Below are positions 44,071 through 56,408 of a stretch of 64,000 nucleotides of DNA, in pieces. Made by a program: the position numbers and the translations under genes. Position 1 is the first letter of the stretch, and every line of letters begins with the position of its first letter. The stretch is from Emergencia timonensis. GTDB taxonomy: Bacteria > Bacillota > Clostridia > Peptostreptococcales > Anaerovoracaceae. The notes under the pieces were generated by a model. The model saw only the letters and a list, made by a program, of their open reading frames with translations. It had not been told where the DNA came from and made no database searches. The DNA lies in NCBI RefSeq assembly GCF_900086585.1, contig NZ_FLKM01000008.1, positions 248,001-312,000 of the forward strand, in the 5' to 3' direction.

Positions 44071-44112
44071 AAAAAAAGCAGTCTGTACAAAGATGAACCC
44101 TTTGTTCAGACT
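44071..44112 (-). terminator. Terminator of the atp operon
   Basis: AGTCTG...CAAAG / CTTTG...CAGACT stem with a T-run (complement of 44071-44077) on the minus strand, just past atpC. Confidence 0.85.
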
Positions 44113-44129
44113 ACCCCTTTTATTTATTC

Positions 44130-45816
<1,687 letters not shown>

Positions 45817-45823
45817 TCACCTC

Positions 45824-45874
45824 CTAATGGTTCTGCCCCGCAAGCAAAGCGAGCGGCTAGGCAGACCTTATGCT
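45824..45874. repeat. 51-bp direct repeat, copy 1, in the atpG-atpD gap
   Basis: Same as 45932-45982 except one base (CAAAG against CAGAG), 108 bp apart. On the minus strand each contains TCTGCC-TAG-CCGC ... GCGG-GGCAGA, a foldable stem, and copy 1 runs up to the atpD ribosome site. Confidence 0.9.
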
Positions 45875-45931
45875 TTAAATCCCCAAGAGAACGAGCCTCT
45901 GGCGATGTTTGATTGGGTGGATTTTGTCGTA

Positions 45932-45982
45932 CTAATGGTTCTGCCCCGCAAGCAGAGCGAGCGGCTAGGCAGACCTTATGCT
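45932..45982. repeat. 51-bp direct repeat, copy 2, in the atpG-atpD gap
   Basis: One mismatch to 45824-45874. No gene with a start site is supported in this gap. Confidence 0.9.
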
Positions 45983-46026
45983 GCGATTGCCTGGCTTCAG
46001 TCAGTTCGCAATCGATCATATTATTT

Positions 46027-48424
<2,398 letters not shown>

Positions 48425-48961
48425 TTATAGCTTTTTCAGTTTATAGTCCAAATCATTGAGGCAGGCGCGCAGAGACGCGTCTATCAGTTTTCCATCTACC
48501 AAAACCTTGACGCCGCCTAATAAGCTGCGGTCAATTTTATTTCTGAGTTTGACCTTTTCCCGGAGAAGCTTCCCTGCCTCAGCCTCAAATTTCACAAGTT
48601 GCTCTGGACTCAGTGGTACAGCGGAATAAATTTTGCCATAGGCCTCACCTCTGTACTCATCCATCAGCTTCAAATATTCCTTCACGATTCTGTGATAGTG
48701 GAACATTCTATCTTTATCTATCAGGATATAAAGAAAGGATAGTACTTCTTTACTGACCCTGCCTTTAAATACATTCCTGATCATGGCTTTCTTTTTTATA
48801 ACAGGAATTGCTGGATTACACAGCAAGCTGACGTAGTCCTGTTCCTTTTTTAATATTCCATCAATCTGATCGATTTCTTCTTTTATTTCATCAATCTTAT
48901 CAAGTTCAACTGCCGCGTCAAAGAGTGCCCTGCCATAGGTCATTGCTATCATTAACTCCAT
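48425..48961 (-). CDS. atpH: F1Fo ATP synthase delta subunit
   Basis: 178 residues. Seen: MTYGRALFDAAVELDKIDEI at the start, FLYILIDKDRMFHYHRIVKEY and C-terminal LLGGVKVLVDGKLIDASLRA, typical of OSCP/delta. The start overlaps the atpF end; ATGs at 48961, 48952 and 48946 are all possible. Confidence 0.92.
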   Translation of the reverse strand: MELMIAMTYGRALFDAAVELDKIDEIKEEIDQIDGILKKEQDYVSLLCNPAIPVIKKKAMIRNVFKGRVSKEVLSFLYILIDKDRMFHYHRIVKEYLKLMDEYRGEAYGKIYSAVPLSPEQLVKFEAEAGKLLREKVKLRNKIDRSLLGGVKVLVDGKLIDASLRACLNDLDYKLKKL

Positions 48962-49461
48962 GGTTTTTCGTCAGCCTCCTCGATAATCTTGTTGATAATC
49001 TCTTCATGGGTCTCAGGGGAAAGTTCTTTCTCCAGAATCTGTTCTGCAGCCATCATTGCCAGGTTGCCGACTTCTTCTTTCAACTCTTTCCTTGCGTTAT
49101 ACTGCTCACGCCTAATTTCTTTCTGAGAGTGATCAATAAGATTTCTTGCTTTTTCATTGGCGCTGTCGACGATTTCCTTTGCTTGCACTTTCGCTTCGTC
49201 TCTGGCGGCTTTGAGCATCTGTCTGCTTTCCATCTCAACATTGGCTATCTTTGCTTCATAATTCTGCAGCTTCTCGTCTGCCAGCTTATTGACATTGTCA
49301 GCATTTTCAATTGAACTCCTAATCTCATTTTCTCTGTCCATCATAAATTTGTGAACTTTTTCAAAGAAGAATACCTTCAGGATGATGAATAAAACGATGA
49401 TTGTTACGGCTGTGAACAACAGGTTCCAGTTGATCGTTAACAGCGGTTGATACATTTCCAT
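48952..49461 (-). CDS. atpF: F1Fo ATP synthase b subunit
   Basis: 169 residues: one N-terminal membrane helix (NWNLLFTAVTIIVLFIILKV) and a long charged coiled coil (ESRQMLKAARDEAKVQAKEI). Peripheral stalk. Confidence 0.95.
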   Translation of the reverse strand: MEMYQPLLTINWNLLFTAVTIIVLFIILKVFFFEKVHKFMMDRENEIRSSIENADNVNKLADEKLQNYEAKIANVEMESRQMLKAARDEAKVQAKEIVDSANEKARNLIDHSQKEIRREQYNARKELKEEVGNLAMMAAEQILEKELSPETHEEIINKIIEEADEKPWS

Positions 49462-49494
49462 GTCTTATCCGCCTCCTTCCTGCTCTCAATCTAT

Positions 49495-49716
49495 TTAAAG
49501 CTTACTTACCAGCATAATCGCGATGACAAAGGCTAATACGCCGATGGTCTCCATGATGGCCATACCTACGATCATCGTCGTTCTGATGATACCACTGGCT
49601 TCCGGCTGTCTTGAAATCCCTTCCAGGCCGCCTCTCAGTCCAAAACCCTGACCGATACCGATACCTAATGCTGCCAGGCCGATTGCGATGCCTGCTCCTA
49701 TTGCTATAATACCCAT
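49495..49716 (-). CDS. atpE: F1Fo ATP synthase c subunit
   Basis: 73 residues, two membrane helices joined by the RQPE loop. Ion site: E56 in [11 protein letters not shown], with T57 next to it and Q23 in helix 1 (GIGIGQGFG). Known: Na+-translocating rings use a Gln, Glu and Ser/Thr in these places plus a Tyr four or five residues on; here the Tyr position is Leu (L61). The coupling ion is therefore uncertain. Confidence 0.95.
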   Translation of the reverse strand: MGIIAIGAGIAIGLAALGIGIGQGFGLRGGLEGISRQPEASGIIRTTMIVGMAIMETIGVLAFVIAIMLVSKL

Positions 49717-49733
49717 TTTTTTACCTCCATTTA

Positions 49734-50471
49734 TTAATTATCATTTTTACTAACTCTTGATGACACGCCTTCCATGGCGGTAGTTAAGAATACCATGGTC
49801 AGCATGGTGAAGATGTAGGTCTGAATCGCCGGCTCAAACATATCGAAGAAACCGTTCAACGGCAATACAGTGATTGCCCGCAAAAACGGGACGTCCGTCA
49901 GCAAGCTGCTCAAAAACTCCATCAGGCTCATCCACAGGTCTACTACGATAACGCCTCCCAGAATATTTCCGAAAAGTCGCAGAGAGAGCGAAATTGGCAA
50001 TGTCACATCTTCTAAAATCTTCAGCGGGAACATGAACGGATATGGATCACACATCTCCCGCAGTCTTCCTCTTACTCCGAGTTTCCTTATGCTGTTGGCC
50101 TGAATTAAAATAAAGGTCAGCCCGGATAAGGCAAAGGTCACATTCAAGTCTGCCGTAATCGGCCTCAGACCCAATAGGCCCAAAGAACTGCCGCAGACGA
50201 TAAACGCAAAGATTGTTCCGATGTAAGGGGCAAAATGTTCATTTTCCTCTCCCATATTTTCACGGGTGTACTTGTAGATCCACCCGACGATGGTCTCTGC
50301 TACGATCTGCTTCCCTTTGGGGACAGTTTTGAGTCCGCTTCCCAGCCAGATTCCTACTGCCGCTAATATTACGGCAAGAATGAGGCCAAAGAGCGTGCTC
50401 TCTGTAATCAGCAGTTTCCCATCTGCGAGACTGAGGATAATACGAGATCCCAGCTCGTCAATGTTTATCAT
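49734..50471 (-). CDS. atpB: F1Fo ATP synthase a subunit
   Basis: 245 residues, about six membrane helices. Seen: the half-channel region with the essential Arg in [15 protein letters not shown] and the C-terminal helix [25 protein letters not shown] upstream. Confidence 0.95.
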   Translation of the reverse strand: MINIDELGSRIILSLADGKLLITESTLFGLILAVILAAVGIWLGSGLKTVPKGKQIVAETIVGWIYKYTRENMGEENEHFAPYIGTIFAFIVCGSSLGLLGLRPITADLNVTFALSGLTFILIQANSIRKLGVRGRLREMCDPYPFMFPLKILEDVTLPISLSLRLFGNILGGVIVVDLWMSLMEFLSSLLTDVPFLRAITVLPLNGFFDMFEPAIQTYIFTMLTMVFLTTAMEGVSSRVSKNDN

Positions 50472-50472
50472 T

Positions 50473-50835
50473 CTATCCCTCCTTCACATATGTAATCACT
50501 GAAGCTACGGTCAGACCCAATACGCCGATTCCATATGCGGCTAATGCAATGATGTCAATCCTGTAACAAAGATAGCCAGTTACCCCAAAAAGTAAAAACC
50601 TCCCCATGTGAAGCAGGAAGGCCAACCATATTTGTTTTCCATCTATAGCACAATCAACAACTTTTTCCAAAGCCGTTAGATTAACGGTCACTGCACATAT
50701 TCCCATTATTAAGCCAAAGGTAAATCTCCAGTCAAATCCAAAAACAAACAGGGAAAAGGCCTCACAAAGCAAACTGTAAACCACCATATAGAAGAAAATC
50801 TTCCATTTTTCTCTTGTAAACTTTTCCCTGTTCAT
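50473..50835 (-). CDS. atpI: AtpI-type ATP synthase subunit I homologue
   Basis: 120 residues, four hydrophobic segments (for example FFYMVVYSLLCEAFSLFVFG and FTFGLIMGICAVTVNLTALE). Poorly conserved family; called by position as first gene before atpB, one base apart. Confidence 0.75.
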   Translation of the reverse strand: MNREKFTREKWKIFFYMVVYSLLCEAFSLFVFGFDWRFTFGLIMGICAVTVNLTALEKVVDCAIDGKQIWLAFLLHMGRFLLFGVTGYLCYRIDIIALAAYGIGVLGLTVASVITYVKEG

Positions 50836-50850
50836 TTTGAACTACACCTC

Positions 50851-50878
50851 ATTATATGCTTTTTTTTTAAAATGTAAA
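50851..50878 (-). promoter_or_regulatory. Promoter of the atp operon
   Basis: Minus strand TTTACA (50873-50878), 16-bp spacer, TATAAT (50851-50856), 16 bp before the atpI ATG, so the leader is very short. Confidence 0.65.
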
Positions 50879-50893
50879 TAGTACTTTAGTATA

Positions 50894-51373
50894 TTATTTG
50901 TGATACGTCTCATTTCGAATTATTTTGAAACTTCTGTATATCTGTTCTAGTAAAATGACCCTCATCATCTGATGAGGAAAGGTCATTTGAGAGAAAGATA
51001 ACTGAAGGTCTGCCCGGCGGCTTACCGCCTCGCTGAGACCTAAACTTCCGCCGATGACAAAGGCAATATTGCTGATCCCATCAATCGTTAATTTCTCAAT
51101 TTTCTCAGCTAGCTTTTCAGAGGACATTGCTCTGCCATTCACTTCTAACGTGACGACATATACGCCATCTTTTATCTTCTTGAGAATTTCTTCACCCTCA
51201 GTTTCCTTGACAGCCTTTTCTTCTGCAGGACCAGACTTATCTGGCAGCCTTGACTCTTTTAACTCTACAATTTCCAAATTGCAATAGCTTTTCAGTCGCT
51301 TGCAGTATTCAGCAATCGCCTCTGACCAGTATCTTTCCTTTAGTTTTCCAACACATATGACTGAAATATTCAT
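50894..51373 (-). CDS. rlmH: 23S rRNA pseudouridine1915 N3-methyltransferase
   Basis: 159 residues from ATG 51371-51373, usual RlmH length. Seen: ISVICVGKLKERYWSEAIAEY at the start, FVIGGSLGLSEAVSRRAD (SAM-binding knot) and FPHQMMRVILLEQIYRSFKI. Modifies helix 69 of 23S rRNA. Follows the YycJ-type gene by 7 bp. Confidence 0.95.
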   Translation of the reverse strand: MNISVICVGKLKERYWSEAIAEYCKRLKSYCNLEIVELKESRLPDKSGPAEEKAVKETEGEEILKKIKDGVYVVTLEVNGRAMSSEKLAEKIEKLTIDGISNIAFVIGGSLGLSEAVSRRADLQLSFSQMTFPHQMMRVILLEQIYRSFKIIRNETYHK

Positions 51374-51380
51374 AAAATTT

Positions 51381-52181
51381 TTACACTTCCACAAATGGAC
51401 TTACTTCGTCCCTGTTTGCAATATCTAATTTTAAATCCTTGTCTATGTAAAAGTCTTCTTCAAATAATATGTTTCTGATGGTCAAGTAGGCCTGGCCCGG
51501 CGTATTGTTCTCTTTGCTCAGATGTGCAAGAACCACGTGAGGGATTTTGTCATGCACTCTTTTTTTTAACATTTGGCAAAGACAATGACCGGCCGCTTCG
51601 TTGGAGAGATGTCCCTCATCTCCTAAAATTCTTCTCTTTAAAGGATATGGATATGCCCCCATCTTCAAAATATTCACCTCGTGATTCGCCTCTAAAATCA
51701 GCAAGTCTGCTGATTCCACCTGGTGAAAAATCTCTTCAGAGACAAATCCCGTATCTGTAACGATCGTCACCTGTCTGCCGTCGTGGGCAAAAGAATATCC
51801 TGTCGGTTCTGCCGCATCGTGTGAGAGGTGAAAAGGATTCACCCGTATATCTCCAATATAAAAAGGGCTTTTATTCGGGACACCATAGGCTCTCTCTTCT
51901 GGAATTTTGTCTGCAATTACGTTCAAAGTTCCATTTGACGCAAAAACGCCTGCATTTGACGCCTTTTTGCTGACCATTCTCAGACTCCTCACATGGTCGA
52001 TATGTTCGTGGGTAATCAGAATGCCGTCGATTTCTTCTGGTGTGACACCCCGTTCCTCCAGCCCGGCGAAGACCCGCTTCCCTGTAATCCCAACATCTAC
52101 CAATAACGTTGTATGTTCACTTTTAACCATATAGCAGTTTCCAGAACTGCCGCTGGCAAAAGAGCAAAATTTTAGTGCCAT
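51381..52181 (-). CDS. YycJ/WalJ-type metallo-beta-lactamase-fold hydrolase
   Basis: 266 residues. Seen: FASGSSGNCYMV near the start, ITHEHIDHVRSL (HxHxDH metal site), VTDTGFVSEEIF and EANHEVNILKMGAYP. Known: YycJ/WalJ proteins are linked to DNA repair and cell-division coordination in Firmicutes. Its promoter is probably the TATAAT at 52249-52254, in the last unit of the 90-bp repeat array. Confidence 0.9.
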   Translation of the reverse strand: MALKFCSFASGSSGNCYMVKSEHTTLLVDVGITGKRVFAGLEERGVTPEEIDGILITHEHIDHVRSLRMVSKKASNAGVFASNGTLNVIADKIPEERAYGVPNKSPFYIGDIRVNPFHLSHDAAEPTGYSFAHDGRQVTIVTDTGFVSEEIFHQVESADLLILEANHEVNILKMGAYPYPLKRRILGDEGHLSNEAAGHCLCQMLKKRVHDKIPHVVLAHLSKENNTPGQAYLTIRNILFEEDFYIDKDLKLDIANRDEVSPFVEV

Positions 52182-52198
52182 AATTTACCTCGTATCCT

Positions 52199-52529
52199 TT
52201 TCCTAGATAATTTCTTCCGTTCGGCATCGCCGTTGTAATCGTGGAATCATTATACCATGAATATACCTTTAAAAATCCAATCGAGATTCATGATTCAATG
52301 AACGCTTCCTTGCAGCAAAGCTGTAGGATCGATGCGTTCATTATACCATGAATATTCCTTTGAGAATAGAATTGAAATTCATGATTCAATGATTCCTACA
52401 TTGCGGCAACGCCGTGAGATTTTGGAATCATTATACCATGACAATTCCTTTGGAAATAGAATCGAACGTCATGATTCAATGATTCCTACTTTGCGGCAAC
52501 GCCGTGAGATTTTGGAATCATTATAGCAC
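52199..52529 (-). repeat. Tandem 90-bp array of promoter/hairpin elements (3-4 units)
   Basis: Units begin near 52199 (degenerate), 52289, 52380 and 52470. Each has CATGATTC, an outer stem (AATGATTCC / GGAATCATT, or AATGAACGC / GCGTTCATT in unit 2), an inner stem (CGGC-AAC-GCCG, CAGC-AAA-GCTG, CGGC-ATC-GCCG) and then ATTATA. Conserved 29-bp spacers separate units. On the minus strand units 1-3 read TGGTATAAT, an extended -10 element, pointing at yycJ. A related single copy is at 27481-27540. Confidence 0.85.
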
Positions 52530-52567
52530 AATTAAATACGAGGTTCCAGTTGTAAATCGGTTTGTCA

Positions 52568-52656
52568 CACGGCAAAGGCATGAAAGTAAAATAGCGCACC
52601 TGCATCTTCCAAAACATTACAATAAATGCGAAAAATCTTTTCGTGCCTTTGCCGTG
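52568..52656. repeat. Long stem-loop: 13-bp perfect inverted repeat
   Basis: CACGGCAAAGGCA (52568-52580) / TGCCTTTGCCGTG (52644-52656), 63-nt loop. It lies just past the NtrC-like gene and has no T-run, so it is not an ordinary terminator. Confidence 0.75.
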
Positions 52657-52666
52657 ACATCCGCCA

Positions 52667-54034
52667 TCACTCTTGTCTCTTTCTGTATTTAATGCCATAG
52701 TCGTTCAGCTTCTTATATAAATTTTTCCTGGCAATGCACATCTCCTCCGCCGCTTTTGCCACATTTCCATTATGCTTGTTTATCATCTCTGTGATATATT
52801 CTTTCTCAAAGGCCTTGGTCATATTCTTTAAGTCTGCCGGTACGGTCTCTATCTCTGCTGCTCCTCTAATTTCATCCGGCAAGTCTTCAATGTCTACTTC
52901 TCCGTCTACGGATAATACCACCAGCCGCTCAATAATATTGCGAAGCTCCCTCACATTGCCTGGCCAGTCGTAGTTTTCCAGCATTTTAATCAATTGGGAA
53001 CCAAAGGAATTAATTTTTTTATTCATTTCTTTTGCATATTGTAACAAAAAACTTTCGCAGAGTACCGAAATATCTTGTCGACGCTCTCGCAGCGGAGGGA
53101 TCTCAATGGGTATGATGTTAATCCTGTAATACAGATCTGCCCGAAATCGATTTGCCTCTACCTCTTTCTTTAAATCTCTATTGGTAGCCGTTATTAATCG
53201 AAAGTCACTCTTAATCGATTCTGATCCACCCACTCGTTCAAAAGATTTCTCCTGCAGCACCCTGAGTAATTTTACTTGCATGTTCATACTCAGTTCCCCA
53301 ATTTCATCAAAAAAGATCGTACCGCCGTCTGCCGTTTCAAAGCGGCCTTTTCGCTGTTTTTCTGCTCCAGTATACGCTCCCCTCTCACTGCCGAACAGCT
53401 CGCTTTCAATTAGATTTTCATTCAGCGCCCCGCAGTTGACGCAGACAAAGGGTTTCCCCACCCTTTTGCTGTTCTTGTGAATCATATTGGCCAGGACTTC
53501 TTTGCCAGTGCCGGTCTCTCCCGTTATCAAGACTGCCGAGTCAGTTCTTCCAATTATCTCTGCTTTCTGACGCAGGTTTTCTGCAATGTGAGAAACGCCA
53601 ATAAAATCCTTGCTGTCAGACAAACTGGCAATATGCTCTTTTAGGGTGTCGTTCTCCTCTTTTATATTGGCCAGCTCCTCCGCCTTTTTTACGCTGGATA
53701 TCAGTTCTTCAATATCCGCCGGCTTGACAAAGTAGGAGAATGCACCTCTCTTTACAGCCTCTACCGCTCCCGAAATAGAGCCCTCAGCCGTAAGCATGAT
53801 AACTTCCACTGCAGGACGTATTCTTTTGATGGCATGGAGAAGTTCCATTCCGTCCATTCTGGGCATAATGATATCTGAAATGACCACAGACACGTTATGC
53901 TCCTGCAGTATTGTCAATGCCGCTTCACTGTTATCACAGGACAGTACCTGGAAACCCTTCAGTCTGAATATTTTTTCGTATACTTCCAGAAGTTCTCTGT
54001 CATCATCTACTAGTAAAATGGGTATTTTGGTCAT
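52667..54034 (-). CDS. NtrC-family response regulator (sigma-54 activator)
   Basis: 455 residues. Seen: receiver with D10-D12 and phospho-acceptor D54 (VVISDIIMPRMDG), AAA+ domain with GETGTGKE, SERGAYTGAEKQ (GAYTGA loop variant), GTIFFDEIGELS, and a Fis-type helix AKAAEEMCIARKNLYKKLNDY. Two bases after the sensor kinase gene. Inference: it activates the sigma-54 promoter at 58529-58544 through the GTTAC-N6-GTAAC sites. Confidence 0.92.
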   Translation of the reverse strand: MTKIPILLVDDDRELLEVYEKIFRLKGFQVLSCDNSEAALTILQEHNVSVVISDIIMPRMDGMELLHAIKRIRPAVEVIMLTAEGSISGAVEAVKRGAFSYFVKPADIEELISSVKKAEELANIKEENDTLKEHIASLSDSKDFIGVSHIAENLRQKAEIIGRTDSAVLITGETGTGKEVLANMIHKNSKRVGKPFVCVNCGALNENLIESELFGSERGAYTGAEKQRKGRFETADGGTIFFDEIGELSMNMQVKLLRVLQEKSFERVGGSESIKSDFRLITATNRDLKKEVEANRFRADLYYRINIIPIEIPPLRERRQDISVLCESFLLQYAKEMNKKINSFGSQLIKMLENYDWPGNVRELRNIIERLVVLSVDGEVDIEDLPDEIRGAAEIETVPADLKNMTKAFEKEYITEMINKHNGNVAKAAEEMCIARKNLYKKLNDYGIKYRKRQE

Positions 54035-54036
54035 AC

Positions 54037-56325
54037 TTACTCACTCCTGTTCTTTGGAATGGAGATTACAAACTCCGTCTCTCCATTTGTCGGTTCTGTG
54101 ACTGCTATTTCGCCCTCTAGTGAGTCGACGAGCCTCTTCGTAATCCAAAGACCGATGCCGGTGCCTCGTTCTTTTGTCGTCATAAATGGTTCAAAGACTC
54201 GTTCTTTCGGCTCGATTCTAATCCCGCCTCCATTGTCTCTAATTCGGATTAACACCCTGCTGTCAATTTCGTGACAGCTGATTTCAATCCACCCGTCACA
54301 AGAAACTGCCTGAATTGCGTTAATGATAATATTTTGCAAAATTACCTTCAAAGCTTCTCTGCCGGAAGAATAAATATAGCAGCTGACGTCAACATCTAAC
54401 CTTACATCGATATTTTTGCCGATGGTTTCTTTTTTAGATAGAAGTAGAATCTGATTGACCAGGGTCCCAATATGAATCATCTCACTGCCGCTGGAATCCC
54501 GTCTCGAAAAATCCAGCAGAGTCGTTATCACATTTTCTGCCTCCTCCACGGCTTTCATGATGGTGGCAATTTCCTTCGCACCCGTCTTCTTTTCGTCCAA
54601 AAGGTCCAGAATATAGGCTGCTCCCTTTATCAGCGCCAAGACGTTTTTCAGCTCATGAACTATGGCGGCGGACAACTGCCCTACGCCTGCCATCTTCTCG
54701 AGCTGCTGCATTTCTTTCTCCAATAAAATGCTCTTTGTAATGCATTCGCTGGATATAACAACCTGATCGACCAGGCCGGTTTCCTTCATGATCGGGTAAT
54801 ATACGTTCTTGTAAACTTCCCCGTCCACGATCAGCTGTTCGGTAAAATACTGTTTTTGTTCATTGACTTGTGCAATTGCCCGGGTAATATTCTCCTGCGT
54901 GATACCAGACGAAACTTTGGACTGAATCTTTATCATACCATCAATATCCACAATCATCAAAGTCCCTTCAATGGTATCCAGTATGGTATTAATCTGACGA
55001 TTTTTATCCAGCAGCGTTTCAGTGTAGCTTTCGATGCTGTCGTTCATGGCCATAAAGGCCTGATTTAGCTGTGAAATTTCATAATAAGTGTCCTCACAGT
55101 CCTCCTGCTCTGCTTGGATGGAACTGTAATCCCCTTTAGAAATTCGGTTGGCGCTGTTGACTAGATCCTTCATGGGCCGAGAGAACTTATCATACAGCAA
55201 AAGTCCGAAGACCGCAGCCAAAAACAGGTCAATGATGATAAGAATGCCTGCCTTTTTCAGATCGAATTCGTTGGTAGTCTTATATTCCTTCATATCTATT
55301 TCGATGATTAGAGCAGAGTCGGTTCCCGGGACTTGAGAATGGACCATCATTTTCTGGCTATGATCTTCACCGAAGACTTCAATGCCGCTGTCCTCATCTA
55401 ACGCTGCCTTCAGAGCATTTACTCTTTCAGACGACATTCTTCCTTCTGTAAAGATATTTTTTTCATATACCTGCCCCTGATCTGCTTTGACGTGGCTGAA
55501 ATCTGTATGGTATAGGATATTGCCTTCATGATCCAGCCAATAGACTTTTCCTGATTCACCCAAAGAAAAGCCCTCAAAATACTTTTCTTTTATATTGTCA
55601 ATAGCCAGATCGAGACAGATGACGCCGTATAGCTGGTCATTCGCATCATAAACTGGCTGTGAGCAGGTCATGGTCCATCCCGTTCCCAGGTAATCGGTAT
55701 AAGGCGGCGTCCAGACCGGCTTACGCTGGGGATTGTTTTCTTCGTTAGCCATTGTATAGAAAATATCTTTAATTTGGCTATGGTCGCTGGTGAAGTCATC
55801 CTGCAGCTTTCTATAAGGACTGCACCTTAATAAATTATCCTTTGTAGCAATATACGCCCATGTCACGTCTTCTTTCTCCAGAATCTGTGCAAATGCTTCA
55901 TCTAATTCCTCGGTCAAATTGATTTCCTTCATTAGTTCAGCCGTTTTCACCGTTGTTTTTGGCACCATGATGTTGCTCTGTGCCGTAATAGACACAGATT
56001 CATCCCGTTTTCGTACGATGGTGCCATCCTTTCGAAGCACATATTCTGCTGATAAATCCTGGGAGATCGTCTCGTCCTGCAGCAGCTTTTCCGTCCATAT
56101 GCCCAGCAGACCGACCTGAGTCTTAATTCGATCAAAGGTAATTGCAATCAGTTCGCTCTTTTCGTCAACGATTTCCTGCATGCTCTTTTTCGCATATTCT
56201 GTTGATTTGCTCTCTTCTTTTATCGTCACATAATATGTAAACAGAACAATAGAAAGGATGTTAAAAACCATAAAGATCACGATTATATTTGTCGCTAGTG
56301 ATTTTCTAAATTTCACTTTTTTCAT
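54037..56325 (-). CDS. NtrB-like membrane sensor histidine kinase
   Basis: 762 residues. Seen: N-terminal membrane helix (NIIVIFMVFNILSIVLFTYY), a large extracellular dCache-type sensor (RKPVWTPPYTDYLGTGWTMT; GVICLDLAID), a second helix (GILIIIDLFLAAVFGLLLYD), HAMP, a PAS-like region, the H-box GQLSAAIVHELKNVLALIKG and ATPase motifs DNGGGI and ERGTGIGLWITK. Known: dCache domains often bind amino acids or carboxylates outside the cell. Partner of the NtrC-like regulator; the signal may be the APC permease substrate. Confidence 0.92.
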   Translation of the reverse strand: MKKVKFRKSLATNIIVIFMVFNILSIVLFTYYVTIKEESKSTEYAKKSMQEIVDEKSELIAITFDRIKTQVGLLGIWTEKLLQDETISQDLSAEYVLRKDGTIVRKRDESVSITAQSNIMVPKTTVKTAELMKEINLTEELDEAFAQILEKEDVTWAYIATKDNLLRCSPYRKLQDDFTSDHSQIKDIFYTMANEENNPQRKPVWTPPYTDYLGTGWTMTCSQPVYDANDQLYGVICLDLAIDNIKEKYFEGFSLGESGKVYWLDHEGNILYHTDFSHVKADQGQVYEKNIFTEGRMSSERVNALKAALDEDSGIEVFGEDHSQKMMVHSQVPGTDSALIIEIDMKEYKTTNEFDLKKAGILIIIDLFLAAVFGLLLYDKFSRPMKDLVNSANRISKGDYSSIQAEQEDCEDTYYEISQLNQAFMAMNDSIESYTETLLDKNRQINTILDTIEGTLMIVDIDGMIKIQSKVSSGITQENITRAIAQVNEQKQYFTEQLIVDGEVYKNVYYPIMKETGLVDQVVISSECITKSILLEKEMQQLEKMAGVGQLSAAIVHELKNVLALIKGAAYILDLLDEKKTGAKEIATIMKAVEEAENVITTLLDFSRRDSSGSEMIHIGTLVNQILLLSKKETIGKNIDVRLDVDVSCYIYSSGREALKVILQNIIINAIQAVSCDGWIEISCHEIDSRVLIRIRDNGGGIRIEPKERVFEPFMTTKERGTGIGLWITKRLVDSLEGEIAVTEPTNGETEFVISIPKNRSE

Positions 56326-56362
56326 GCTGTTCCTTTCTATATCGTTCCTATTATTTTAACAT

Positions 56363-56388
56363 CAGCCCAGGGAATTGTCCCTAGGCTG
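56363..56388. other. Hairpin between the permease and sensor kinase genes
   Basis: CAGCCCAGGGA / TCCCTAGGCTG, 11 pairs with one wobble, 4-nt loop, no T-run in the minus direction. It may lower read-through into the kinase gene or protect the permease mRNA. Confidence 0.55.
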
Positions 56389-56408
56389 AAAAAAGTGGTA
56401 TCTACATA

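Noticed and set aside
52332..52526. Open frame with a 30-residue repeat across the 90-bp array
   Set aside because: The 90-bp period keeps the frame open by arithmetic; there is no ribosome site and the hairpin and TATAAT features explain the sequence better.
52199..52529. Could the tandem array be a CRISPR?
   Set aside because: Units are about 60-bp palindromic elements with conserved 29-bp spacers; CRISPR spacers should be unique, and no cas genes are present.
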